From NCBI RefSeq assembly GCF_011090385.1, contig NZ_SEWW01000003.1:273239-337238 (forward strand): DNA of 64,000 nt. The letters run 5' to 3'. The stretch is from Aquirufa beregesia (lineage in GTDB: Bacteria; Bacteroidota; Bacteroidia; Cytophagales; Spirosomataceae). Below are positions 46,515 through 55,353 of this stretch, in pieces. The translations under genes and the position numbers were made by a program. Under the pieces are notes generated by a model. That model worked only from the letters and a program-made list of their open reading frames with translations, made no database searches and was not told the origin of the DNA. Each line of letters opens with the position of its first letter. Positions within the stretch are counted from its first letter, which is position 1.

Positions 46515-47846
46515 CTAAAAATCAGGCTTTTTCGATGTAAATAGACTTCGATACAACACATACGTGCCCACAATGAAGAAGAGCACATAGATTCCGCTAA
46601 GGGGATTTTGAATCAAAGTTCCTGCTAAAAATAAAACCGAAATGAATAATAAAAGGCTCGGAACATAGGGATAAGCCCAGGCTTTATAGGGTCGATGTAA
46701 GTGGGGTTCGGTTTGTCGTAACCTCAACAAGGAAGAAAAGCCAGAAATATAACTGGCCACAAAGAAAAATGTAGCTATATCAGACAAGCGTTCATTCAAG
46801 TTTTTTCCAGTTAATAGGAGCAAACAGGAGATTCCCACCGTTAAATGTGTGGCAAAACTTGGGCTGCCCACCGCATTGACCTCACTTGCTTTTTTCCAAA
46901 AAAGGCCATCTCGACTCATCGAATACAGCACCCGAGGAGCAAACATCACTTGAGTATTTAAAATCCCAAAAATACTGAGGGCTAAAAATGCCGTAATCCA
47001 TTTACCGGTACTGGCGCCAAAAAGCAAGGTGATGGCATCTGCCGCAGCTAATTTGGAATGACGCACTTCCTCCAAGGGAAGTACATACAAGATGGCTATA
47101 TTGATGAATAGGTAAATGGTAGCTACCGAAATGACACCTATGTACATTGACTTTGGCATGCTTTTAACTGGATCGGCATTTTCTTCCGTGAAATAAGCTG
47201 CGGTATGCCAGCCGTCAAAGGCATAAAAAATTGATAATAAGGCCGTCATGATGCCCGACCACAGAGGAAGTCCTTTAGGGCTAGCACTGGTTTCATACCA
47301 CATGCCTCCTGAACCATACGCGAAGCAGAGTATAATAAAAGCCAGGAGTGCCAATGCTTTAATACCCGACAGCCATTCTTGGGATTTGCCAGCCATCACC
47401 ACACCCAATTGATGGAAAAACCATAAGAGCGCTAAGGTACCTACCGCCACATAATTTTCTTGATGTTCAAAAAATGGGAAAAGTATCCCCACATATTCAC
47501 TGAAAGTATAGGAACCAAAGGCTAAGGCCGTAACCGTGCCTAACCAAGAGCTAATACCCACTAAAAATCCAATATATCGACCAAATGCCCTTTCTGCATA
47601 TCCATACCAAGCGCCTGCTTTGGGAATGGATAAACTAAGTTCCAACACCGTACTGATTCCTAAGAGGGCATAAGCAGCTACCAATAGCCATAAACCAATA
47701 ATTAAATAAGGATTGGCCAATTGATCTGCTATAGGACCTGGCTTTCGGAGTATTCCTGTACCTACAGTCCCTCCCAAGGTGACTGCCACCCCGAAGCCCG
47801 TACCCAATACTTTCCAAAGTTGATTTGTTGTCTTATTTTTCGACAT
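46515..47846 (-). CDS. APC superfamily amino acid permease
   Basis: About 443 residues from MSKNKTTNQLWKVLG at 47846; an upstream ATG at 47882 adds 12 unlikely residues. Twelve membrane segments are visible. The first helix has GVAVTLGGTVGTGILRKPG, the glycine-rich unwound helix of APC transporters, and FYAFDGWHTAAYFTEE is the TM6 region. It moves an amino acid or related compound with a cation. The substrate is unknown. It is divergent from the aspartyl protease gene. Confidence 0.9.
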   Translation of the reverse strand: MSKNKTTNQLWKVLGTGFGVAVTLGGTVGTGILRKPGPIADQLANPYLIIGLWLLVAAYALLGISTVLELSLSIPKAGAWYGYAERAFGRYIGFLVGISSWLGTVTALAFGSYTFSEYVGILFPFFEHQENYVAVGTLALLWFFHQLGVVMAGKSQEWLSGIKALALLAFIILCFAYGSGGMWYETSASPKGLPLWSGIMTALLSIFYAFDGWHTAAYFTEENADPVKSMPKSMYIGVISVATIYLFINIAILYVLPLEEVRHSKLAAADAITLLFGASTGKWITAFLALSIFGILNTQVMFAPRVLYSMSRDGLFWKKASEVNAVGSPSFATHLTVGISCLLLLTGKNLNERLSDIATFFFVASYISGFSSLLRLRQTEPHLHRPYKAWAYPYVPSLLLFISVLFLAGTLIQNPLSGIYVLFFIVGTYVLYRSLFTSKKPDF

Positions 47847-47899
47847 AATTGAACAAAAATAAATAAATTTAGTTTCTTGCAAGGCTTACCCTAAAATGA

Positions 47900-49165
47900 A
47901 TGAAAAATCGATTTTTCATTAAGCTGTGTGTTCTATTACTAATTTCTACTGCTCTTTATGCTCAAAAGCCCAAAGCAGTGAAGGAAGAGTATATTAGTTT
48001 CCATTGGAAAAAAATCAAAAAGACCATTTATATTCCTTTTGATTTGTATTCCAATCTGGTGATTATCCCTGTAGTCATCAATGGCTCAGATACCCTCAAA
48101 TTTATTTTAGATACCGGCGTAGGAACCACCATCTTATCTGATCCTGCCATAGCCAAACAGTTGGGTTTAAAATCCGTTCGAAAAATTCGGGTTAATGGAG
48201 TGGGAATGGGAGAACCTATTACTGCCAATATTGTCATTGATGTTCGCCTGAACATTGGAGAGGCACAAGCAAATCGACAAAGCATCATTTTTTTGGATAC
48301 CGATGTGCTGGATTTATCCAGTTTTGTGGGTACTAAAATTCATGGGATTATTGGGGCCGATTTATTCAATAATTTGGTGGTGACCATGGATTATTTGAAT
48401 CGGAAGATTGAACTACGTTATCCAGCTAATTATAAATATAGGACCAGTAAAGGCCTCAAATTTCCCATCACCATCTTGGATAATAAACCTTATATAAGAG
48501 GCGTAAATTTGACGAATAAGCAAGGTACAACCTCCGATTTATTGTTGCTAGACTCAGGAGCCGGTCATGCTTTTTCCATTGAAGGTCAAACCGGCGATAC
48601 CACCAAATTTCATTTATCTGAATATCAGTTTCAGTTAGGGAAAGGCTTAAATGGGATAATTTTAGGGCACTTGGGGAGAATTAAGCAAGTGGGTCTAGGC
48701 CCATGGAAATGGAAAGAGGTAGTAAGTTCTTTCCCTGATTCTTTATCCTATCAAGTCAAACAAATGCAAGGTAAATCACCTGTATCTGGAAGTATAGGGG
48801 GAGAATTTTTACGAAGATTTAAATTGACCTTTCATTATTTAGAAAACTATGTGGTTTTCAAGCCGATTGCTTCTCGATTAAATCGACCTTTTGAAGAAGG
48901 GCTGTCGGGTCTTACGCTAGTGTCCATCGCCCCCGAATTCAAACGCTTTAAAGTGGAATCCGTGCAAGACGGTTCACCCGCTGACGATGTCGATTTTAGG
49001 GCAGGGGATGAAATCTGGATGGTGAATAATCGTAGGGCGACGGAATACCGATTGGATGAGTTGAACCGATTACTCCAAACCAAAGTAGGAGATAAGGTGA
49101 TGTTTTTAATCAAAAGGGGTTCTGAAGTCCACCTAAAAGAAATCACCCTAAAAAGGCTATTTTAA
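47900..49165 (+). CDS. Secreted retropepsin-like aspartyl protease with PDZ domain
   Basis: 421 residues with a signal peptide (LCVLLLISTALYAQ). Two aspartyl-protease half sites are visible: LKFILDTGVGTTIL (about residue 72) and LLLLDSGAGHAF (about 213), so the active site may form within one chain. A PDZ domain covers about residues 335-420 (QDGSPADDVDFRAGDEIWMVNN). Proteins of this build are common in Bacteroidota and little studied. Its stop codon shares a TTAA with that of the convergent nuclease-like gene. Confidence 0.85.
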   Translation: MKNRFFIKLCVLLLISTALYAQKPKAVKEEYISFHWKKIKKTIYIPFDLYSNLVIIPVVINGSDTLKFILDTGVGTTILSDPAIAKQLGLKSVRKIRVNGVGMGEPITANIVIDVRLNIGEAQANRQSIIFLDTDVLDLSSFVGTKIHGIIGADLFNNLVVTMDYLNRKIELRYPANYKYRTSKGLKFPITILDNKPYIRGVNLTNKQGTTSDLLLLDSGAGHAFSIEGQTGDTTKFHLSEYQFQLGKGLNGIILGHLGRIKQVGLGPWKWKEVVSSFPDSLSYQVKQMQGKSPVSGSIGGEFLRRFKLTFHYLENYVVFKPIASRLNRPFEEGLSGLTLVSIAPEFKRFKVESVQDGSPADDVDFRAGDEIWMVNNRRATEYRLDELNRLLQTKVGDKVMFLIKRGSEVHLKEITLKRLF

Positions 49166-50280
49166 TGTTTCTTGATTATGTAGCTTGCCACGATCGGAAA
49201 ATGATCCGAATAGGTGATTTTTCTTAGGGTAGTGAATTGTAAAATGTCAAATTCCTTAGAGAAAAACTGGTTGTCGATTCGCACCATATACGGACTCCGA
49301 TTCAAGGTAAATCCAAATCCACGCCCTGCACTTTCAAAGGCATTGTCCATCCTTTCCCGCAGGGTACCATAGGCCCATCCGTAAGGAGTTTCATTCAAAT
49401 CACCCATAACTAAGACAGGATAGGGGCTTTGCTGAATGATGCGATTGATTTGGCTAATTTCTTCTTTGTGACGAATGAAGCCTTTTTTAAGGGAAGAAAT
49501 GATGCCTCGCCCTTCTTTCTTGGCATCTTCGTAATCTTGATCACGTATTTTTCCAGTGACTTTACCCACCCGGATTCCCATGGACCAAAGTTGTAAATTA
49601 ATCACCCGAATGGTATCCTTGCCTTTGACCAAATCGGCAAAAAGGAAACCATTGGCGGAGTTTTTAAACTGCTCTCCTTCCTGATGAATGATGGGGTATT
49701 TGGAAAATATGGCCAAACCCATTTTTTCATGGGCATCAAAAATTTCCTTTTTTAAGGCTTGAAAGGCATAATGAGGATATTGTTCCTTCATCATGTTGAT
49801 GCTTTTATACGCTGGCCGATCAGCATTGGAATAAAATTCTTGGAAACACTTAATGTCGGCCTCATAGTCCAGCATGAATTTCTTCAATTTCTCTACATTG
49901 GCTTCGTTGGCTTCATAGGCATTGGAATACATTCCATACACATTGTAATTCAATACTTTTATGGGCTTCTCTAGGCTTTCTTTGGGATTATGAATGGCAA
50001 TGCTTCGCTGGATGAAACTAAGGCCTAGGATTAGGACGGTTAGTGGTAATAAGGCTCTTTTGGCCCTTTGGAAGATCCAATAAATGAGGGAAACAAAACA
50101 AAGCAATTGAGCCACCGGCATACTCATCATGATGAATCCCGCCAACCAATGATCAATGATTAAGGAATAGCTAAGTAAATAGGTCAATAAGGTGTACAAA
50201 CACAAGGGTAAAGTACCCAACCAGATGATGGAGGAGAGTAATTTTTTTTTAAATGATTCGGAGGATTTGCGCTTACCCAT
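49162..50280 (-). CDS. Endonuclease/exonuclease/phosphatase family protein with N-terminal membrane segments
   Basis: About 372 residues from MGKRKSSESF at 50280; a TTG at 50295 is the only longer option. Three hydrophobic segments lie in residues 15-105. The EEP domain follows: LNYNVYGMYSN, IKCFQEFYSN (metal-binding Glu), INLQLWSMGIRVG, VMGDLNETPYGWAYG and TYSDHFPIVA (catalytic Asp and His). The active site probably faces the periplasm. The substrate could be a phospholipid or nucleic acid. It ends within 4 bases of the convergent protease gene. Confidence 0.88.
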   Translation of the reverse strand: MGKRKSSESFKKKLLSSIIWLGTLPLCLYTLLTYLLSYSLIIDHWLAGFIMMSMPVAQLLCFVSLIYWIFQRAKRALLPLTVLILGLSFIQRSIAIHNPKESLEKPIKVLNYNVYGMYSNAYEANEANVEKLKKFMLDYEADIKCFQEFYSNADRPAYKSINMMKEQYPHYAFQALKKEIFDAHEKMGLAIFSKYPIIHQEGEQFKNSANGFLFADLVKGKDTIRVINLQLWSMGIRVGKVTGKIRDQDYEDAKKEGRGIISSLKKGFIRHKEEISQINRIIQQSPYPVLVMGDLNETPYGWAYGTLRERMDNAFESAGRGFGFTLNRSPYMVRIDNQFFSKEFDILQFTTLRKITYSDHFPIVASYIIKKH

Positions 50281-50340
50281 GCTCAAAGATAACAATTGAA
50301 AGAATATAGCGGGGATATTTTATAAATTTTAGAATGGGGA

Positions 50341-50371
50341 TTGCAATTTTATAAAATAATGAGTACTTTTG
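50341..50371 (+). promoter_or_regulatory. Promoter of rpmB
   Basis: TTG (50341-50343), a 20-base spacer, then TACTTTTG (50364-50371), matching the Bacteroidota promoter form. It lies 60 bases before the rpmB ATG. Confidence 0.6.
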
Positions 50372-50430
50372 CCATCCGATTTGATAACAAATAAAATTCA
50401 AGAGCAAGTCTCAAATTAAAAGCAAATATT

Positions 50431-50670
50431 ATGGCAAAGGTTTGTCAATTAACAGGAAAGAGAACAAGAGTAGGAAACCATGTTTCTCACGCAAACAATA
50501 AAACAAAACGTAAGTTTTTCCCAAATTTACAAACGAAGAAATTCTTTTTAGAATCTGAAGGTGTTTGGGTACGTATGAAAGTAAGCGCTAAGGCGATTCG
50601 TACCATCAATAAGAATGGTTTCGAAAAGACGTTAATTGCTGCTGCACGTAAAGGAACTTTATCTGTATAG
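50431..50670 (+). CDS. rpmB: 50S ribosomal protein L28
   Basis: 79 residues: MAKVCQLTGKRTRVGNHVSH, then FFPNLQTKKFF, characteristic of L28. The basic composition and length fit. It is a component of the large ribosomal subunit. In many Bacteroidota rpmG and a DUF4295 gene follow; here they do not, and the gene is alone between its promoter and a strong terminator. Confidence 0.97.
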   Translation: MAKVCQLTGKRTRVGNHVSHANNKTKRKFFPNLQTKKFFLESEGVWVRMKVSAKAIRTINKNGFEKTLIAAARKGTLSV

Positions 50671-50694
50671 ATTGTAAAATTTTTACGAAATTAG

Positions 50695-50725
50695 AGCCTC
50701 TTTGAAAATCAAAGAGGCTTTTTTT
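50695..50725 (+). terminator. Terminator after rpmB
   Basis: Eleven-base-pair perfect stem AGCCTCTTTGA / TCAAAGAGGCT with loop AAA, followed by Ts. It ends 8 bases before the next ATG. Confidence 0.92.
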
Positions 50726-50732
50726 GTTTCTC

Positions 50733-51836
50733 ATGCTTTCATCTGAAGATTATATACGCTACCAAAAGCAGCTCAAAATGGCTGATTGGGGAGAAGATCA
50801 ACAGCTAACACTATCGCGAGCTAAACTCTTAGTGGTGGGTGCTGGTGGACTCGCCAGTGGGGCATTGCCTTACTTGGCGGCTGTGGGTATTGGAAACATC
50901 ACCATCATCGACGGAGATACAGTAGATCTATCCAATTTAGGCAGGCAGGTTATTTATCAACAGGCGGACCTAGGGGAATTCAAGGCACATAAGGCAGAAG
51001 CCTATTTAAAAGCGCTTAATCCCAGTATTCAAGTTCTGGGCATAGCGCAGAAATTGACGGAAGAAAATGCGGAAAATCTCATCCAGTCAGTGGATTTGGT
51101 GATTGATTGTACGGATAATTTTAAGACACGTTATTTAATTAATGATCACTGCGTAGCCATGGGGAAACCTTTTATCTATGCCGCCATTCATACTTGGGAA
51201 GGGCATCTAAGTGTATGCAATATGCGGATGGCATCGGGTAAAATGAGTCCTACCTACCGCTGTTTCTTTCCGAATGAACCTGGACCTAATGAAATCCCGA
51301 CCTGTGATGAGGCAGGTGTCTTAGGCTTTTTGCCAGGTATTTTAGGCATCATGCAAGCCAAGGAAGCTATTTTTTGTTTAGTGGGCATGCCTTCTCCTGC
51401 CCAAGGGGCCTTGATGACCTGGGATGCTCAGGAAATGCGAAGTCATTTTTTTGCTTTAGAAAGAGATCCATTAGCAGAAGAAAAGATTTTTCCGGCCATC
51501 GAAGACAGCGGAGTGGTCAAAGAATTAAGTCCGGAGGAAGCATTTGCTCAATGGCAAGATGGTCAAATCGACTATGTTTTGGATGTTCGCGAGGAAGATG
51601 AATGGGATTTTGCCAAAATTGAAGGCGCCATCCATATACCGATGAATGACATTCCAAGCCAAATGGCAAGTTTACCCAAAGGCTCCAAAGGTCTAGTGCT
51701 GTGTCACCACGGTATGCGTTCTGCCAATGTCATTGTCTACCTGCAACAGCAAGCAGGCTTTAAAAATTTATACAATTTAGCGGGTGGTATCGACGCCTGG
51801 TCTAGGCGCATAGATCCCGATATTCCTCGTTATTAA
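50733..51836 (+). CDS. MoeB/ThiF-like adenylyltransferase with C-terminal rhodanese domain
   Basis: About 367 residues from the ATG at 50733; a TTG three codons upstream overlaps the rpmB terminator. Residues 1-245 form an E1-like adenylation domain (VVGAGGLASGALPYLAAVG, DGDTVDLSNLGRQ, DCTDNFKTRYLIND). Residues 265-367 form a rhodanese domain (DYVLDVREEDEWDFAKIEGA), with its cysteine in LCHHGMRSA. It should activate the C-terminus of a sulfur-carrier protein (ThiS or MoaD) and transfer sulfur, for thiamine or molybdopterin synthesis. Which pathway it serves cannot be said, because neither carrier gene is in view. Confidence 0.9.
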   Translation: MLSSEDYIRYQKQLKMADWGEDQQLTLSRAKLLVVGAGGLASGALPYLAAVGIGNITIIDGDTVDLSNLGRQVIYQQADLGEFKAHKAEAYLKALNPSIQVLGIAQKLTEENAENLIQSVDLVIDCTDNFKTRYLINDHCVAMGKPFIYAAIHTWEGHLSVCNMRMASGKMSPTYRCFFPNEPGPNEIPTCDEAGVLGFLPGILGIMQAKEAIFCLVGMPSPAQGALMTWDAQEMRSHFFALERDPLAEEKIFPAIEDSGVVKELSPEEAFAQWQDGQIDYVLDVREEDEWDFAKIEGAIHIPMNDIPSQMASLPKGSKGLVLCHHGMRSANVIVYLQQQAGFKNLYNLAGGIDAWSRRIDPDIPRY

Positions 51837-53158
51837 GAAACGATGGTACCGTATAAATCAAACTCCTCAGCCCGGTCTATTTTAACCAGAACAAAATCCC
51901 CTAAACGGGCATATTGTTCTGCTGGAATCAATACCTCATTATCTACTTCGGGAGAATCAAATTCCGTACGACCAACGAAATAACCACTCTCTTTGCGGTC
52001 GACCATCACTTTATAAGTATTTCCTACGCGAGCTTGGTTCAGCTCCTCCGAAATGCCTTGCTGCAAAGCCATGATTTCATCCGAACGCTCTTGTTTCACT
52101 TCTTCTGGAACATCATCTTGAACGGAGTAAGCATGGGTGTTTTCTTCATGACTGTAATTGAAAATCCCTAAACGATCAAAGCGCATACGCTCCACGAAGG
52201 AATAACTCTCTTCATAGTCTTCTTCCGTTTCACCCGGATAACCCGAAATCAGGGTAGTTCTTAATGCAATGTTGGGCACAGTTTCACGGATGGTTTCAAT
52301 CAAAGCCTCTGTTTTTTCTCGGGTGATACCACGGCGCATACGCTTTAAAACCGCGTCTGAGCCACTTTGTAGGGGCATATCTAAGTACTTACAAATGTTC
52401 TCTCTTTCTGCCATAGTTTGCAAAATCTCCACGGGAAATCCTGCAGGGTAAGCATATTGCAAACGGATCCATTCAATGCCATTGACATCAGAAAGGCGTT
52501 CTAATAATTCTTTTAATTTACGTCCACTAGAACTTCCCGCTTCTTTGAAATCCAAGCCATAAAACGTTAAATCCTGAGCAATTAAAATCAGCTCTTTAGT
52601 GCCTTTTTTAGCTAATGAACTAGCCTCTTTGACTAATTCATCCATCGGTCTAGACACGTGGTTACCGCGCATCAAAGGAATGGCACAGAAGGAGCATGGA
52701 CGGTCGCAACCTTCCGCGATTTTCAAATAGGCATAATGCGCAGGCGTGGTCAAAAGACGTTCACCCACTAATTCATGTTTATAATCAGCCTTCAGGGCTT
52801 TCAGTAAGCGAGGTAATTCATTCGTACCAAAGAAGGAATCCACCATGGGGATTTCTCTTTCCAAATCATCTTTGTAGCGATGAGAAAGACAGCCAGTGAC
52901 ATAGAGTTTATCTATTTTGCCAGCTTCTTTGGCATCGGCATAGCGAAGAATGGTATCAATGGATTCTTGTTTGGCATTATCAATAAAGCCGCAGGTGTTA
53001 ATCACGACGATGTTGGCTTTATCTTTTTTGGCTTCATGAGTTACTTCCAAACCATTCCCTTTTAATTGGGTAAATAGTACTTCCGAGTCGACCAGGTTTT
53101 TGGAACAACCTAGGGTAATGATATTGATGGAAGGTTTGGCGACAACTTTAGTTTTCAT
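51833..53158 (-). CDS. rimO: Ribosomal protein S12 methylthiotransferase
   Basis: 441 residues. The N-terminal MTTase domain begins ITLGCSKNLVDSEVL, with further cluster cysteines in INTCGFIDNA and TGCLSHRY. The radical SAM motif is AEGCDRPCSFCAIP (CxxxCxxC). A TRAM domain forms the C-terminus. The LGCSKNLVDSE start distinguishes RimO from MiaB. It adds a methylthio group to an aspartate of ribosomal protein S12. Its last bases share a TTAA with the stop of the convergent MoeB/ThiF-like gene. Confidence 0.95.
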   Translation of the reverse strand: MKTKVVAKPSINIITLGCSKNLVDSEVLFTQLKGNGLEVTHEAKKDKANIVVINTCGFIDNAKQESIDTILRYADAKEAGKIDKLYVTGCLSHRYKDDLEREIPMVDSFFGTNELPRLLKALKADYKHELVGERLLTTPAHYAYLKIAEGCDRPCSFCAIPLMRGNHVSRPMDELVKEASSLAKKGTKELILIAQDLTFYGLDFKEAGSSSGRKLKELLERLSDVNGIEWIRLQYAYPAGFPVEILQTMAERENICKYLDMPLQSGSDAVLKRMRRGITREKTEALIETIRETVPNIALRTTLISGYPGETEEDYEESYSFVERMRFDRLGIFNYSHEENTHAYSVQDDVPEEVKQERSDEIMALQQGISEELNQARVGNTYKVMVDRKESGYFVGRTEFDSPEVDNEVLIPAEQYARLGDFVLVKIDRAEEFDLYGTIVS

Positions 53159-53301
53159 GAAGCATGATTAAATGAACATGCAATTTACGAAGAAAGAACG
53201 AAACCTCGATTTTTACCTTTTTTGTGTAATTTTTTCTTATCGGGATACAAATTTTAGATTCTTTTTATAGTATTGCAGTTCACAAAATCTAAATGATACG
53301 T

Positions 53302-54006
53302 ATGAAGAAATTTATTTTAACCTGCTCTTTGATGGCCATAGGAATAGTTGCGTTGGCTCAGAAAGTTAATACATTGACTAGCAAGGAGAAGAAAGACGGT
53401 TATCAGTTATTGTTTGACGGAACTACTTTACAAGGATGGCATGCTTACAATAAACCAGGTACCTTGGGAGCCTCATGGTCTGTGACGAATGGAGAGATTG
53501 GATTTGATGTGACCAAAAAGGATGGTGGGGATTTAACGACAGATCAGGAATTTGAAAACTATGATTTTTCGGTGGATTGGAAGATTTCACCCAAAGGAAA
53601 TTCTGGGATTATTTTCAATGTAACAGAAGACCCTAAATACCGCAGTTCGTATAATACAGGTCCAGAAATGCAGGTATTGGATAGTGATGGACATCCAGAT
53701 GGCAAGATTTTCAATCACCGTGCAGGAGATTTATATGATTTAATTCATTCTTCGCAGGAAACGGTTAAGCCAGTGGGCGAGTGGAATACAGCGCGTATCG
53801 TGAATAACCGTGGTTTATTGCAATTATACCTAAATGGGGTGAAAGTAGTGGAGACACGTTATGACGATGAGAACTGGAAAAAGATGATTGCCGGTTCTAA
53901 GTTCAAAAGCATGCCAGGTTTTGGTGTGAACATGAAAGGACGTATTTCTTTACAAGACCATGGCAATCCAGTGTGGTATAGAAATATCAAGATCAAGAAA
54001 TTGTAG
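53302..54006 (+). CDS. Secreted DUF1080 (3-keto-disaccharide hydrolase-like) protein
   Basis: About 234 residues from the ATG at 53302 (signal peptide MKKFILTCSLMAIGIVALAQ); an ATG three codons upstream is also possible. The single jelly-roll domain shows the DUF1080 blocks LLFDGTTLQGWHAYNKPG, FSVDWKISPKGNSGIIFNVT, TGPEMQVLDSDGHPDGKI and EWNTARIV. Some members of the family hydrolyse 3-ketoglycosides. It is monocistronic with a strong terminator. Confidence 0.9.
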   Translation: MKKFILTCSLMAIGIVALAQKVNTLTSKEKKDGYQLLFDGTTLQGWHAYNKPGTLGASWSVTNGEIGFDVTKKDGGDLTTDQEFENYDFSVDWKISPKGNSGIIFNVTEDPKYRSSYNTGPEMQVLDSDGHPDGKIFNHRAGDLYDLIHSSQETVKPVGEWNTARIVNNRGLLQLYLNGVKVVETRYDDENWKKMIAGSKFKSMPGFGVNMKGRISLQDHGNPVWYRNIKIKKL

Positions 54007-54024
54007 TTGAAATAGATTGATGAT

Positions 54025-54056
54025 AAAGGCCTGAGAGAGATCTCAGGCCTTTTTTG
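54025..54056 (+). terminator. Terminator after the DUF1080 gene
   Basis: AAAGGCCTGAGA / TCTCAGGCCTTTT with loop GAGA, then Ts. It resembles, but is not part of, the GGCTTGAGAA hairpin family found further right. Confidence 0.9.
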
Positions 54057-54164
54057 TTTTAGGAAGTTATCAATATGCTGATAATAACATGTTTGGTTTT
54101 ATTGCTCCAGCGCAAGTATTTTTTATCTTACTTTCATCAATTTTAGGATTACATAAATGATCTA

Positions 54165-55058
54165 ATGAGGAAGGAAATATACTACCTAAGAACATGCTTG
54201 ATGTATGTTGTGTTACTATTGACCAGTTTTATTGTTCATGCTCAGCAACATCCTATTCAATTGCTTAGTCGGGCCGATAGCGCTGTCATTCCTTTTGCTT
54301 CAGTATTATTTGAAAGCAGAAAGCTAGGTTTCCATACCGATGAGCAGGGAAGGTTTAGCATAACATCAAAACAAGCTGTTGATACCATCAAGATTCGGGC
54401 CATAGGATTTGGGGATACCATATTAATTATTAATAAAGCTCATATAAAACCTAATTTTATTATTTTTTTAGAACCCAATTCAACCATTTTACAAGAAGTG
54501 AAAGTTTTTTCAGGGAATAAATCTTTCACAAGTATGAAGCCTAGAAAAACAGGAGAACTTCAACAATGGGGAGGAGTTGGGTCTCAATATGGTTTATTGT
54601 TAGATGAAGAGAAATTGATGGGTCGCAAAATGACAAAAGTTCATTTTTATTTGGCACATGGAGGTAATTTTAATTATCCATTTCGGATTCGTATTTATTC
54701 CATTAAACATGGAAAGCCAGATATAGAATTAACGAAAGAAAGTATTGTTGTTCGAGCTAATCATAAAGGTTGGAATGAATTTGAAATTAGTCAGTACGAT
54801 CTTTTTGTTCCAGATAGCGGTTGTTTAGTGGCGATGGAGTGGTTAAATTTTGAAAACTTAGTTTCAGTTGATTTAATTTTGACTCAAGGAAAATATGCCG
54901 GGCAAGTTCTTGGAATGGGTGATTTTGGAAATCGATATATGGGTTTTGTAAAGGATGATTTTAGTCCTTGGCATTTTAATGGAGATTATCTACCCAGATA
55001 CCAACTACCTGATAAAAGTAAGTTTATGAATCCGATGATTCGCTTGACTGTGAAATAA
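54165..55058 (+). CDS. Secreted protein with CarboxypepD_reg-like domain
   Basis: 297 residues with a signal peptide (YVVLLLTSFIVHAQQ). Residues about 30-115 form a CarboxypepD_reg-like Ig fold (IPFASVLFESRKLGFHTDEQGRF). The remainder (about 120-297) is a beta-rich domain I do not recognise, with a conserved end FNGDY...NPMIRLTVK. A decayed paralogue of that end lies at about 56.7-56.9 kb, beyond the opposite-strand ATPase gene. Its function is unknown. Confidence 0.78.
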   Translation: MRKEIYYLRTCLMYVVLLLTSFIVHAQQHPIQLLSRADSAVIPFASVLFESRKLGFHTDEQGRFSITSKQAVDTIKIRAIGFGDTILIINKAHIKPNFIIFLEPNSTILQEVKVFSGNKSFTSMKPRKTGELQQWGGVGSQYGLLLDEEKLMGRKMTKVHFYLAHGGNFNYPFRIRIYSIKHGKPDIELTKESIVVRANHKGWNEFEISQYDLFVPDSGCLVAMEWLNFENLVSVDLILTQGKYAGQVLGMGDFGNRYMGFVKDDFSPWHFNGDYLPRYQLPDKSKFMNPMIRLTVK

Positions 55059-55061
55059 GAA

Positions 55062-55089
55062 AAAGCTTGAGAATTCTCCCAAGTCTTTT
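55062..55089 (+). repeat. Recurring hairpin, copy 1 (terminator of the CarboxypepD_reg gene)
   Basis: AGCTTGAGAATTCTCCCAAGT plus a TCTTTT tail, 4 bases past the stop codon. First of five similar hairpins with core CTTGAGAA...TCYCCCAAG / CCCAAG, all in the same strand orientation. Confidence 0.7.
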
Positions 55090-55353
55090 CTTATTCATAA
55101 TATTGAATGATGTAGCTATTCGACATGTTCTAAAAGGCATGTGGAATTGTTGATAAAAAGAATCTTCGATTCTCTTCATCCGTGTAGAGGCTGTTTTATG
55201 TTACAATTGGGTGGGATTGTAAATCCCTTGAATCTGTAGTTCGACATAGCATATATCGAACAGCGGGTATTTTATTAAGGTAGTATTTTTGTTTTTCTGA
55301 AATCTTGAAAATTCCTATGGTTTATTTCTTGGTGATTAAATGATGGCTTATTC
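55090..55353. other. Intergenic region between the CarboxypepD_reg gene and the DUF4143 ATPase gene
   Basis: No gene seen. It contains hairpin copy 1 at its left border and palindromic repeat copy A (55232-55267). The two flanking genes are convergent. Confidence 0.5.
55232..55267 (-). repeat. Dispersed palindromic repeat, copy A
   Basis: Read on the minus strand it starts CCCGCTGTTCGA and ends TCGAACTACAGAT, with GTTCGA/TCGAAC forming the stem. It lies about 90 bases past the stop of the DUF4143 ATPase gene. Confidence 0.65.
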
